Source: JBEVJC01 sp040510375 (GTDB taxonomy: Bacteria > Bacteroidota > Bacteroidia > Chitinophagales > Chitinophagaceae). Taken from it: DNA of 64,000 nucleotides. The translations under genes and the position numbers were made by a program. Shown in pieces: positions 43,997-52,791 of this stretch (position 1 is its first letter; each line of letters begins with the position of its first letter). The stretch lies in NCBI GenBank assembly GCA_040510375.1, contig JBEVJC010000017.1, positions 1 to 64,000 on the forward strand, given 5' to 3'. The notes below the pieces were generated by a model. It made no database searches, was not told the origin of the DNA, and saw only the letters and a list, made by a program, of their open reading frames with translations.

Positions 43997-45499
43997 TTAA
44001 AATATTTTCACTTCATCGGAGACAGGCATAACGTTCAGGCTTTCGATTGTATATGCATATGCTTCCTTTGCATTCTTCTTTCCGCTATGTGTAAATACCA
44101 GCATCCGTTTACCGTCTGTCCGCACATGTACAATCCCGAATGCACTCCGGCTGAAACCAAAATAACTTTTTGAGGGTGTTTTGTTTGATTTCGAAAATCC
44201 TTCCATCTTAAAAAAAGCAACCAGTTCGGTAACAAAAACCAGTGGTCGGTTAATCCTGGAATGCTTGCCCAGCGCGCCCATCAGAGTTGCCCTTGGATGG
44301 ATGTATTCCTTTTGCTCGGTTTCGTCGCCCGATGAAACCACCGACACAACCGGACTGACAGCCTCCAGGAAATCGTTCGAAAAATCGCCCGATCCATGAT
44401 GGGGTACTTTTAATACTTCTGCCCTGAGAACGTCCGGATTGATCGATGATGCTTCAACCAGGATCTCTTCTGCTTCTTCATTAAGGTCGCCACTGAATAA
44501 AAACCGGACATTCCCGTAAGTAAGTTTGAGAATTATAGAATGCCCGTTGATGGTATGCGAAGCAGAAAAAGAATTGTTGATCCGGGGCGTCGCTGTGGGG
44601 ATCGCCGCCCTGGATCTTGGTTCCCGAAGAAATTTAAGTGTAACCTTATCATCAATTTCTTCAGTAATGGGGCCCAGCACATCAACGGTGATACCCTCAT
44701 CTAAAAATTCGAATTGGTTTTTCATGGTACTATCCAGGCGCTTCTGTTCAATTCCGCCATGGAAGTCAGTATAAGCTTGCAGGCAATGTTTCCATTCCTT
44801 AAAATATTTATTGAGATTTTTATCCGGCACGGTTAACAGGTCATCTTCCAGTTCGGTCAGGAAGTGATCGTCGCCCACTTTTTTTGTCTTACCAAGTAAT
44901 TTAAGATCGGGCACATCCTTTTTATCAGCATCTTTTCCCGGTCTTTTAATGATCCCGTTATGAAACACCCTTAACGGTTTTATAAATAATCTTTTTTTAC
45001 TCTCACTATGTCTTTCCGACTTTTCAATTTCGGGTAAACCGGCATAGTGATCGGCATCGCCATGGGTTACTACAATACATTCTATCTCTTTTGGATTGGT
45101 CAGGCTGGTACCCGGAAACCGCGAAGCAAGATATCTTGCGAACAACTGGTTTTCGCCACCATCTATCAACATTACTTTGCCTTCTGGTGTTTCAATTACG
45201 CAGCCATCACCCTGTTGCACATCAACAAATGCAACTGATAACACATCCCGCTCATCAAAAGGGCGGATAAATTCTTTTGTATTCTTTCCCTTCGTATGTA
45301 TGAATCCAGACTTCCTGGTGGATGTTACACTGCCATCCGCTGCTTCTGATGTTGAATTGATACTCACCTCAATTGATGCAGCATTGACTTTAACAACCTC
45401 TACCGGGTCGCCCCAGGCGGCAACAGTAATCAGGTCGGACCGGCTTTCGGTACCGGTATAAATTTTAACCAGGTCTGCTGTAATAAAGTGGGTGGGCAT
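43997..45499 (-). CDS. ComEC-like metallo-beta-lactamase fold protein
   Basis: A 500-residue soluble hydrolase related to the C-terminal domain of ComEC/Rec2. Its N-terminal ~90 residues are a beta-rich, SH3-like segment (TADLVKIYTGTES); then FVDVQQGDGCVIETPEGKVMLIDGG, the metal-binding THGDADHYAG (H146, D148, D150 and H151), KVPHHGSGDF and VSSGDETEQKEYIHP. No transmembrane helices or competence domains are present. Free-standing ComEC-like MBL proteins are known in Bacteroidota but without a settled function; nucleic acid processing is the usual guess. It converges with the gluzincin gene, 68 bp apart. Confidence 0.8.
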   Translation of the reverse strand: MPTHFITADLVKIYTGTESRSDLITVAAWGDPVEVVKVNAASIEVSINSTSEAADGSVTSTRKSGFIHTKGKNTKEFIRPFDERDVLSVAFVDVQQGDGCVIETPEGKVMLIDGGENQLFARYLASRFPGTSLTNPKEIECIVVTHGDADHYAGLPEIEKSERHSESKKRLFIKPLRVFHNGIIKRPGKDADKKDVPDLKLLGKTKKVGDDHFLTELEDDLLTVPDKNLNKYFKEWKHCLQAYTDFHGGIEQKRLDSTMKNQFEFLDEGITVDVLGPITEEIDDKVTLKFLREPRSRAAIPTATPRINNSFSASHTINGHSIILKLTYGNVRFLFSGDLNEEAEEILVEASSINPDVLRAEVLKVPHHGSGDFSNDFLEAVSPVVSVVSSGDETEQKEYIHPRATLMGALGKHSRINRPLVFVTELVAFFKMEGFSKSNKTPSKSYFGFSRSAFGIVHVRTDGKRMLVFTHSGKKNAKEAYAYTIESLNVMPVSDEVKIF

Positions 45500-45763
45500 A
45501 TCGATCCGTTTATTCAGTTGAATAGGTTCACTTGAGCCGCAGATGCTATCTACCTCATCGGGCTGACTTTCGTAGGAAGGTTAAATAAATTGGGATGGAG
45601 AAGGAATCATGGAGAACGGATCAGCAAATAAACTAATGCGATTCTAAAATAATTGCTTTGAAACTTCCTACCAAAAATAAATTGCTGTTGCTCAAACGGA
45701 AGAAATAAATGAGAATTTACCATCAAATAAAACAAGTAAAAACACCTAGTTTATAGCGATTTA

Positions 45764-46099
45764 CTATTTTAACTTCGGCTTGTTTTTAACGAACACATTA
45801 TTATAGGCGGTTTGGAGCGCGTCTTTCATCAGTTTTGGATCCACCAGGTCGAGTTTAAAACTGGTCCATCCCTGTAAGCCCCATTTATTATCTACCCGAT
45901 AGATAGCTTCCTTGTTAACCAGGCAGAATACTGATTGGTCTTCCGGAGAAAATTTCAGGTTGGCGATAGATGTTTTTTCATGGAGTGTGGCGAAGATCCG
46001 TTTACCGGTTACTTTGAAAGCAATGCGGTCAAAATGAGGCGCAGCGGATGTGTTATCGAAAGAGAGCGCAAGCTTTGAAAATTTTTCCGGAGTAATCAT
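45764..46099 (-). CDS. MmcQ/YjbR-family protein
   Basis: A 111-residue cytosolic protein of the MmcQ/YjbR (CyaY-like fold) family. FSKLALSFDNTSAAPHFDRIAFKV, ATLHEKTSIANLKFSPE, YRVDNKWGLQGWTSF and the C-terminal DALQTAYNNVFVK follow the family pattern. The family is often described as DNA-binding, but the role is not established. It stands between the ComEC-like gene and the divergent zinc-ribbon gene. Confidence 0.87.
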   Translation of the reverse strand: MITPEKFSKLALSFDNTSAAPHFDRIAFKVTGKRIFATLHEKTSIANLKFSPEDQSVFCLVNKEAIYRVDNKWGLQGWTSFKLDLVDPKLMKDALQTAYNNVFVKNKPKLK

Positions 46100-46197
46100 A
46101 ATAACAATTGTATTAATTATTCATTTTGATCCACTGATCCTCATTACGATTCTTGCACATATCAAAACTTGTAAATATATTGAGCAACTCAAAATCC

Positions 46198-46548
46198 ATG
46201 TCAATCACTTCCAGTCTCAAACCATGTACTTACTGTTCAGAAAAAATCCCATACCTAGCTGTCAGATGCAAACACTGCGGAGAGTTTCAGGAAGATGATC
46301 CGCTTCCGTCCTTTATAATGCCCGCCCCCGTAAAAAATCATTCCCTCCCTCATCGTGAATGGAGCCCGGCACTGGCTGCTATCCTCAGTTTTCTAATTCC
46401 CGGTCTTGGCCAGATGTACAAAGGTAATGTGGCTACTGGTTTTATCTGGATGGTAGTAACAGGCATCGGTTATGTTTTGTTTCTCGTTCCCGGCGCAATA
46501 TTCCATATGGCCTGTATAATCAGTGCTGCATGGGGCGATAACTATTGA
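46198..46548 (+). CDS. Zinc-ribbon protein with C-terminal membrane hairpin
   Basis: A 116-residue protein. The N-terminus has a zinc ribbon with two CxxC knuckles, CTYC and CKHC. Then come SPALAAILSFLIPGLGQMYKG and TGFIWMVVTGIGYVLFLVPG, two hydrophobic segments resembling the TM2-type hairpin. The ATG at 46198 starts just before the ribbon; an upstream ATG at 46153 is possible. The role is unknown. Confidence 0.7.
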   Translation: MSITSSLKPCTYCSEKIPYLAVRCKHCGEFQEDDPLPSFIMPAPVKNHSLPHREWSPALAAILSFLIPGLGQMYKGNVATGFIWMVVTGIGYVLFLVPGAIFHMACIISAAWGDNY

Positions 46549-46910
46549 GGAGTATAACGAAGTACATCTACTCTTGCAGGCGTGGTTTATAATTGCAACA
46601 TTTGCGGAGCCGGAAGGCAACCATTAAACCACCAACCGAAACCATGAAAAACGTCTACCCATCAACCTGCAGTTATCTACGGGGCCACTTCACATTTGTC
46701 ATCTTCCTCACTGAACCATTTCCAGTTATTGGATTCACTGGCTTGGACTGAATATTCTCCGTGTAAAAAACATTCAAGATTATTTGCTTAACGAGGCCGG
46801 CAGGTTTGTCGACCCTGTTATCCTGTGTTGGCGCCTATGTTCCCCGGCTGTCCACTGAAATTTCCCATATTATTTTCAATTTAAATCAATCTTCTCTTAA
46901 ACCTTATCAA
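46549..46910. other. Intergenic region before the second PepSY-like gene
   Basis: About 360 bp. A 35-codon frame at 46644-46751 (MKNVYPSTCSYLRG) has no recognisable features and is not called. No terminator or TAnnTTTG element stands out. Confidence 0.45.
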
Positions 46911-47339
46911 ATGAAAAAAATCATTGCCCTCATCTTTGTCGTTGCTTCATTACCCGTTTTCGCAAGCGATTCGCTCGACACAAAAATCGTCCGGAAATTC
47001 AGTCTCGATTTCCCAAACGCTGAAAACGTAAACTGGTTTGAAAAAAGCGGAATTATGGAAGTTTATTATACGGCTTCCGATGTATCCTGCCGGATCTGGT
47101 ATGCGGCCAACGGAGAGGTAATCAGGACCCGTCGTTACTATTCAGAAAAAGACCTGGCTCCCTATCTCCGATCAATATTGAGTCAGGCGTATCCTGATAA
47201 AAAAATCTTTGGAATTACAGAGTCCAGCACGGCCAATAAAGTGGATTATTCGATCAGCCTTCAGAATGACAATTCCTGGATCATTCTAACATGTAATGCC
47301 ATGGGCGAAATAACCAGGGTGCAGGAAATGAATAAATAA
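46911..47339 (+). CDS. Small exported PepSY-like protein, paralogue 2
   Basis: A 142-residue exported protein with signal peptide MKKIIALIFVVASLPVFAS and the same domain as the protein at 41910: FSLDFPNAENVNWFEK, then CRIWYAANGEVIRTRRYYSEKDLA and YPDKKIFGITE. The two align end to end and share the same length. The ATG at 46911 gives the signal peptide; a longer frame from 46806 is not needed. The next gene is the calcium ATPase, behind a 57-bp tandem repeat. Confidence 0.75.
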   Translation: MKKIIALIFVVASLPVFASDSLDTKIVRKFSLDFPNAENVNWFEKSGIMEVYYTASDVSCRIWYAANGEVIRTRRYYSEKDLAPYLRSILSQAYPDKKIFGITESSTANKVDYSISLQNDNSWIILTCNAMGEITRVQEMNK

Positions 47340-47652
47340 GTCCGGTCCAGGAACCCGGAATACCCCGGTGTTAAAAAATCACCGGTTTGGAATTGCCTTT
47401 CGTGGTGCCCCATTTTTTGGGCGGACTGCGGAGGGCATTTTCATTTTACACCCGGTCATTGTTATTTACCGGCCCCGTTGGATACACGAAGGGCATTCCT
47501 CTTTACACCCGGTTGTTGTTATTCTCCGGCCCCGTTGGTTGTACGGATTACATTCCTCTTTTCACTCGTTCATTGTCCTTCTACGACCTCATGGCTGGTT
47601 AATCGGGATTTCGGGGTTAACTTCAAAGGAACGGTTTCACCAACAACCAATC
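47340..47652. other. Leader region of the calcium ATPase gene with tandem repeat
   Basis: About 310 bp between paralogue 2 and the ATPase ATG. It contains the 57-bp tandem repeat (47445-47603). All three plus-strand frames are open across most of the repeat because the period is a multiple of three. A hydrophobic 71-codon frame from 47387 and an in-frame extension of the ATPase from 47368 both cover it; neither has clear support as a protein. Confidence 0.5.
47445..47603 (+). repeat. Degenerate 57-bp tandem repeat
   Basis: Three units with a period of 57 bp: TTTACACCCGGTCATTG at 47445, TTTACACCCGGTTGTTG at 47502, and the more diverged TTTTCACTCGTTCATTG at 47559. The first two are close to 80% identical by eye and share CCGGCCCCGTTGG in the middle; the third is partial. 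The function is unknown; it lies in the leader of the calcium ATPase. Confidence 0.75.
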
Positions 47653-50244
47653 ATGAAATCTTTTTATCAACTCAATCCGGAAGAAATTTTTAAACAACTC
47701 GGGACCAGTACCCTGGGCCTGAACGACCAGCAGGCGGCCGATCTCCGGAAAAAATTTGGTGAAAACCGTTTACAGGATTTCAAACGCCGGAGCAAATGGT
47801 CGATCCTGCTTGCGCAATTCCTCGACGTGATGATCCTGATCCTGTTTGTGGCCGCCGGTGTATCTTTTTTTGTTGGTGAACATGTTGATGCATTGGTAAT
47901 CCTGGTGATCATCCTCGGAAATGCCTGGCTGGGATATTCACAGGAATACAGCGCCGAAGAATCCATCAGGATGTTACAGCAGATGTCGGCTCCGGAAGCA
48001 ACCGTCATCCGGAATAATAACCCAAAAAAAATTGATGCAGGTGAACTGGTGCCAGGTGATATTATTTTATTGGAAGCAGGTGATATCGTTCCCGCAGATG
48101 GCAGACTGATAGAAGTGAACTCACTCAAAACGGATGAAGCATCCCTCACCGGCGAAAGCCATTCTACCGAAAAAATAACCACCGTTTTAAACGACGATAA
48201 CCTGGTACCGGGCGATCAGCAAAATATGGTTTTCAAAGGCACCCAGGTCAGTAATGGTTCTGCCCGGGCGGTGATCACTACTACCGGCATGAACACCGAA
48301 CTTGGCAAAATTGCGGGTATGATGGAAACGATCCAGCAGAAAACCCCACTCCAGCAACGGCTTGCTGTATTCAGTAAACAGCTCGCTGTGATTGTGATCC
48401 TGATCTGCCTCTTTGTTTTCGGATTCGGTGTGTGGCGGGGTCAGCCGGTGTTCGAAATGTTCCTCACAGCACTCTCGCTGGCAGTGGCTGCATTACCAGA
48501 AGCGTTGCCTGCTGTTATCACCATCGCACTGGCGCAGGGTGCAAGGCGTATGGTGAAACGAAAAGCCCTGGTGCGTAAATTACCAGCTGTTGAAACACTT
48601 GGATCCGTTACCTATATCTGCAGCGACAAAACAGGTACACTTACCCGCAACATCATGACGGTTGAAAATACTGAAGCAGCGGATGGTCTCAATGATCTGC
48701 TCCTGGCCGCAATGATGCTGAATAATGAAGTCCGGTTTTCAGGGTCAGATGAATTACTGGGTGATTCAACTGAAACGGCATTGGTTAAATATGCGATTGA
48801 ACATGGTATTTCCCACGAGGCTGCCGATAAAAATTATCCGATAGTGGGTAAACTGCCATTTGATTCTGAACGTATGCGGATGAGTACCCTGCACAGGCAA
48901 GGTAACCAGTGGATTCTTTTTGTAAAAGGGGCCCCAATAAAAATGATGGAGATCTTCTCTGCCAGGTATAAGAACGATGCCCCTGACCTGCTGGAGAAAA
49001 ACCGGAGTTCTGCAGCAGCTGGTTTGCGGGTTCTTTTTTTTGGTTACAGGATCTTCGATACCGAACCTGAACTGAAGAACGATTTAGAAAAGGACCTGGA
49101 CTTCCTCGGGCTTTGCGCGATGATCGATCCGCCAAGGGAGGAAGTAATAGCGGCAATCAGTGAATGCAGGTCAGCTGGTATAAAAACAGTGATGATCACG
49201 GGCGATCAGCCCCTTACAGCAGTGGCCATCGCTGTCCGCCTTGGTATGATCAAAGAAGGATCACAATCGGTGCATACCGGTGCCGAACTTGGTAAAATGG
49301 AGCACGATGAATTTCAAAGGGAGACCGAAAATACCCTGGTGTATGCGCGGGTATCGCCCGGCCAGAAACTGGAGATTGTGAAAAACCTGCAGGCCAATGG
49401 TGAGGTGGTGGCCATGACCGGCGACGGGGTAAATGATGCACCATCACTGAAACAGGCAGATATTGGTGTGGCAATGGGTATTACTGGTACGGATGTATCC
49501 AAGGATGCATCAGATATGATCCTGCTGGATGATAATTTCGCAACTATTGTAAAAGCCGTCCGTGAGGGACGACGCATTTATGATAATATCCGGAAGTTCA
49601 TCCTGTATGTGCTCTCCTGTAACCTCGCTGAAATACTGACCATATTTCTCGCTCCGCTGATCGGTCTGGCCATACCCTTATTACCCTTCCATGTATTATG
49701 GATAAACCTGGTGACGGACGGACTGCCAGGACTCGCACTGGTGGCGGAAGAAGCGGAACCTGATGTAATGACCCGACCGCCCAACCTGCCCGAAGCCAGC
49801 CTCTTTGCAGACGGCCTGGTAATTAAAATCCTGGTGTCGGGACTGGTGATGACTGCCGCTTCGCTGTTTACCCAGTACTGGACTTCACAAAAAGGCTACG
49901 GTGTACCTACCCAGCAAACAGCCGTCTTCACCGTCCTTTGTCTGATACAACTTGCCAATGCATTGTCAGTCCGCTCCACCCATTCCCTCTTCTCCGCCGG
50001 TTTTTTCTCCAATAAAAAATTATGGGCAGCGATCGCTTTAACCGTGGGACTCCAGGTTGCAATCATCTATACTCCTTTCTTCGACCAGGTATTCAAAACA
50101 ACCACGCTCAACCGGGAGATTGTTTCACTGATCCTAATTGTGACACTGGCTTGTACACTGGCTTTTGAAGTATCAAGATTTATAATCACCCGGATGAGCA
50201 AAACCCGGATCAAAAAAGCATCCGGTGAAGCGTATTCCGACTAA
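47653..50244 (+). CDS. P-type calcium-transporting ATPase (PMCA/SERCA type)
   Basis: An 863-residue cation pump. The ATG at 47653 (MKSFYQLNPEEIFKQL) starts the typical N-terminal cation-ATPase domain; the in-frame upstream extension to 47368 is probably untranslated. The actuator loop contains LTGES, M4 has PEALPAVITIALAQG, the phosphorylated Asp (about 325) is in SDKTGTLTRN, and the hinge is TGDGVNDAP. The PEALP motif in M4 suggests calcium or related cations. It should export Ca2+ from the cytosol. The repeat-bearing leader may regulate it. Confidence 0.93.
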   Translation: MKSFYQLNPEEIFKQLGTSTLGLNDQQAADLRKKFGENRLQDFKRRSKWSILLAQFLDVMILILFVAAGVSFFVGEHVDALVILVIILGNAWLGYSQEYSAEESIRMLQQMSAPEATVIRNNNPKKIDAGELVPGDIILLEAGDIVPADGRLIEVNSLKTDEASLTGESHSTEKITTVLNDDNLVPGDQQNMVFKGTQVSNGSARAVITTTGMNTELGKIAGMMETIQQKTPLQQRLAVFSKQLAVIVILICLFVFGFGVWRGQPVFEMFLTALSLAVAALPEALPAVITIALAQGARRMVKRKALVRKLPAVETLGSVTYICSDKTGTLTRNIMTVENTEAADGLNDLLLAAMMLNNEVRFSGSDELLGDSTETALVKYAIEHGISHEAADKNYPIVGKLPFDSERMRMSTLHRQGNQWILFVKGAPIKMMEIFSARYKNDAPDLLEKNRSSAAAGLRVLFFGYRIFDTEPELKNDLEKDLDFLGLCAMIDPPREEVIAAISECRSAGIKTVMITGDQPLTAVAIAVRLGMIKEGSQSVHTGAELGKMEHDEFQRETENTLVYARVSPGQKLEIVKNLQANGEVVAMTGDGVNDAPSLKQADIGVAMGITGTDVSKDASDMILLDDNFATIVKAVREGRRIYDNIRKFILYVLSCNLAEILTIFLAPLIGLAIPLLPFHVLWINLVTDGLPGLALVAEEAEPDVMTRPPNLPEASLFADGLVIKILVSGLVMTAASLFTQYWTSQKGYGVPTQQTAVFTVLCLIQLANALSVRSTHSLFSAGFFSNKKLWAAIALTVGLQVAIIYTPFFDQVFKTTTLNREIVSLILIVTLACTLAFEVSRFIITRMSKTRIKKASGEAYSD

Positions 50245-50425
50245 CTCAATTATCGGGGACCATGTGGTTTCAAACAGTTTGCTGGTTTTACAAAATAAAC
50301 CGGTAAATAATTCCCCCGATTCCATTTTATACACCGCTGAATTTTGAACACAACGGAGCGATCATTCAAGCATGGAAGTTGTGGTTGTTGCCAGTCAGTT
50401 AAAACTGCTCATCAAAACCTTCTCC

Positions 50426-51328
50426 ATGAAAAAAATTTTACCCTTAATTTTCTGTTCCCTGATTTTTTTTAGCAGCCAGGCTCAAATTGTGGCAAGTGAT
50501 GCCGGGGGATGTATCCAGATAGAAGATGAATGGGCACCCGCAGGAATGGTTGGTGCCCGTAATACATATCTGTCGATCCTTGCAAATGGGGTGTTCCCCT
50601 GCCGGGTAATATGGGACGCGACGAATTTGCAATGGATCATTGAAGCGGATGTTGATTCGGATACTTTTTTTGAGACTCTCCTCTATGTTAACACCCTCGG
50701 CACTACGCCAAACCCACCATCACTGGGAACTGGTACATGGGAAGATATGGAAACGGGATGCGGACCCCTGGTACAATTTTCCGGCCCTTATACCCAAAAC
50801 TTCGTGGTTCCCGTAACCCTGGTATCATTCACGGCTGAACTGTTATCAGCCGGTGTAACCCTTAACTGGACTACAGCTTCGGAATTCCAGAATAAACATT
50901 TCCTTGTTGAACGGAGTAATGACGGCGCAGTTTATTCTACCATCGGAACGGTTACCAGCCAGGCGTTCAACGGATCCGGATCGGAAAAACTGGATTATAC
51001 TTTTGGAGATAACCATCCGGTTTCGGGGTTGAATTATTATCGTTTAAAACAAGTAGACATTGACGGACATTTTGAATATTCCGATGTGGTCACCATTTCA
51101 TTTGTTTCCCTTTCGCGGATTTCATTTTATCCGAATCCTGTTAAGGACAAATTGTTTATCAGGGGAACTGTTACTGGTTCGCTAAATTATACTATTCTGA
51201 ATGCCGGCGGGCAAACTGTTATAAAGGGCAGCACCCTGGTGAGTAATCCGATCGACCTGAGTTCTTTGCAGAAGGGTCTGTATTATTTGAAAACTGATCA
51301 TGGAGTATTTCGCTTACTGAAGGATTAG
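50426..51328 (+). CDS. Exported protein with T9SS sorting domain
   Basis: A 300-residue secreted protein. The signal peptide (MKKILPLIFCSLIFFSSQAQ) begins at the ATG at 50426. Residues ~20-125 (DAGGCIQIEDEWAPAG and the Trp-rich stretch after it) form an unrecognised beta-rich domain. Then VPVTLVSFTAELLSAGVTLNW and HFLVERSNDG form the typical pre-tail Ig-like segment, and ISFYPNPVKDKLFI ... GLYYLKTDHG is a T9SS type A sorting domain. It should be secreted and possibly attached to the cell surface. Unknown function. Confidence 0.8.
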   Translation: MKKILPLIFCSLIFFSSQAQIVASDAGGCIQIEDEWAPAGMVGARNTYLSILANGVFPCRVIWDATNLQWIIEADVDSDTFFETLLYVNTLGTTPNPPSLGTGTWEDMETGCGPLVQFSGPYTQNFVVPVTLVSFTAELLSAGVTLNWTTASEFQNKHFLVERSNDGAVYSTIGTVTSQAFNGSGSEKLDYTFGDNHPVSGLNYYRLKQVDIDGHFEYSDVVTISFVSLSRISFYPNPVKDKLFIRGTVTGSLNYTILNAGGQTVIKGSTLVSNPIDLSSLQKGLYYLKTDHGVFRLLKD

Positions 51329-51987
51329 GTATTACTCGGGGGACCGCTTTTATCTTCCACAAATAATGAAGCCACATAACCGGTGAAAATTCCGAAAAGG
51401 CCTACACCGGTTGTCATCAGGAAGACTGCAATCAAACGGCCTTCCGGGGTAACGGGATATTTATCGCCATAACCCACAGTGGTGATTGTTACAAACGACC
51501 ACCAGAGCGCATCTTCGGCGGACCTGATATTACTGTCGGGAGCGGTCTCCACCTGGAGTATCGAGATAGACGAAAATATAAGCATCAATACTGCGATGAT
51601 CAGGGCGAGGGTAAAGGTGCCGTGTGCCCGCTTTTTAAAAACATATTTATAAAGTACCCTGAGTGACCTGAACGCCCTCAGGATCCGCAACAAGCGGAAC
51701 AAACGAAGTGCCCTTCCTGCACGCGCATACTCGAATGTTGGAATACTGGATACAAGATCGATCCAGCCCCATTTCATAAACGTTATCTTTTTCGGAGCCC
51801 GGGTAAACCTGATCAGGAAGTCGATCAGGAAAACGAAACAGATACCATTGTCAATATATGCCAGCAATCGCTGTATTTTAGGATCCAGCCTGACGAATGT
51901 GGAAATGATCAGTGCCCCCAGCACATAACAAGACAGCACGATGATGATCAATTGAAAAAGCGAGAGCTTTTCTTTTGGCTCGTCCAT
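51325..51987 (-). CDS. Voltage-gated-type potassium channel
   Basis: A 220-residue ion transporter with about six transmembrane helices. The selectivity filter is TTVGYGDKYPV, and S4 carries regularly spaced arginines (ALRLFRLLRILRAFRSLR), so it should be a voltage-sensing K+ channel. It overlaps the T9SS protein gene end by 4 bp on the opposite strand. It lies about 100 bp behind the LytTR regulator on the same strand and may be co-transcribed with it. Confidence 0.92.
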   Translation of the reverse strand: MDEPKEKLSLFQLIIIVLSCYVLGALIISTFVRLDPKIQRLLAYIDNGICFVFLIDFLIRFTRAPKKITFMKWGWIDLVSSIPTFEYARAGRALRLFRLLRILRAFRSLRVLYKYVFKKRAHGTFTLALIIAVLMLIFSSISILQVETAPDSNIRSAEDALWWSFVTITTVGYGDKYPVTPEGRLIAVFLMTTGVGLFGIFTGYVASLFVEDKSGPPSNT

Positions 51988-52092
51988 GGATTATTTTTTT
52001 GAGGATGCAGGGGAATTTGGGGGTCGTGTTGGTCAGTTCCGGCAAAAAAATAGTCCCTGCAAGTTAATCCATTAACATGATTTCTCCATCCC

Positions 52093-52773
52093 CTACTTCC
52101 TGAAGATGGCCGCCAGGTTCTGGCTGTAAGCTTCACCAACCGGCATTTTGATCTTACCAATACTGACCTGGTGTTTTTCCAGCTTATCTATCCTGGCTAA
52201 AGACACCAGGTACGACCGGTGGATCCGCAGGAACCTGTCGGCCGGGAGCTGACTGGTCATTTCCGCAAATGTGCTACGCGACAGTATTGTCCGGTCCTTT
52301 AGAATAAAATTCACATAGTTTCCCGCTGCCTCCAGGTATAAAATCTCATCAAATAAAACCTTCACCTGTTCATACCCCGTCTTCACATATAAATAATTGG
52401 CTGTCTCCGTACTGTTCCTGAAATTGTACAATTCGTATGCTTTATTACATGCCTTGATAAAACGTGGCAGCGAAAAAGGTTTTAAAAGATAGTCCACCGC
52501 ATCCAGTTCAAAACTGGTAACAGCATGTTCCGAATATGCCGTGGTGAAAATGATCAAAGGCTTTTTTGTCAGACTGTGAACGAAATCAATTCCTGAAATA
52601 TCGGGCATCTTGATATCAAGAAATACCAGGTCAATCGTTTCCTTCTGCAGGTATTCGAGCGCCTTAAAGGCATCAACAAAACAGCCCTTGAGATCCAGGA
52701 AGGGCACCCTGGTCGCATGCGCCCTCACTATCTCGAGGGCGATGGGTTCATCATCAATGGCGATTGCATTCAT
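52093..52773 (-). CDS. LytTR-type response regulator (second pair)
   Basis: A 226-residue regulator: receiver domain with IDDEP (6-10) and phospho-acceptor Asp53 in LVFLDIKMPD, then LytTR from about residue 125 (YLYVKTGYEQVKVLFDEILY, RIHRSYLV and the C-terminal GEAYSQNLAAIFRK). It starts with an ordinary ATG at 52773, unlike the TTG-started regulator at 34194. It follows the kinase by about 18 bp and precedes the K+ channel gene. Confidence 0.94.
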   Translation of the reverse strand: MNAIAIDDEPIALEIVRAHATRVPFLDLKGCFVDAFKALEYLQKETIDLVFLDIKMPDISGIDFVHSLTKKPLIIFTTAYSEHAVTSFELDAVDYLLKPFSLPRFIKACNKAYELYNFRNSTETANYLYVKTGYEQVKVLFDEILYLEAAGNYVNFILKDRTILSRSTFAEMTSQLPADRFLRIHRSYLVSLARIDKLEKHQVSIGKIKMPVGEAYSQNLAAIFRK

Positions 52774-52791
52774 ACCCGGATTTTCTGTAAA

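Noticed and set aside
46644..46751. A 35-codon frame MKNVYPSTCSYLRG...
   Set aside because: Too short, with no family or conserved feature visible.
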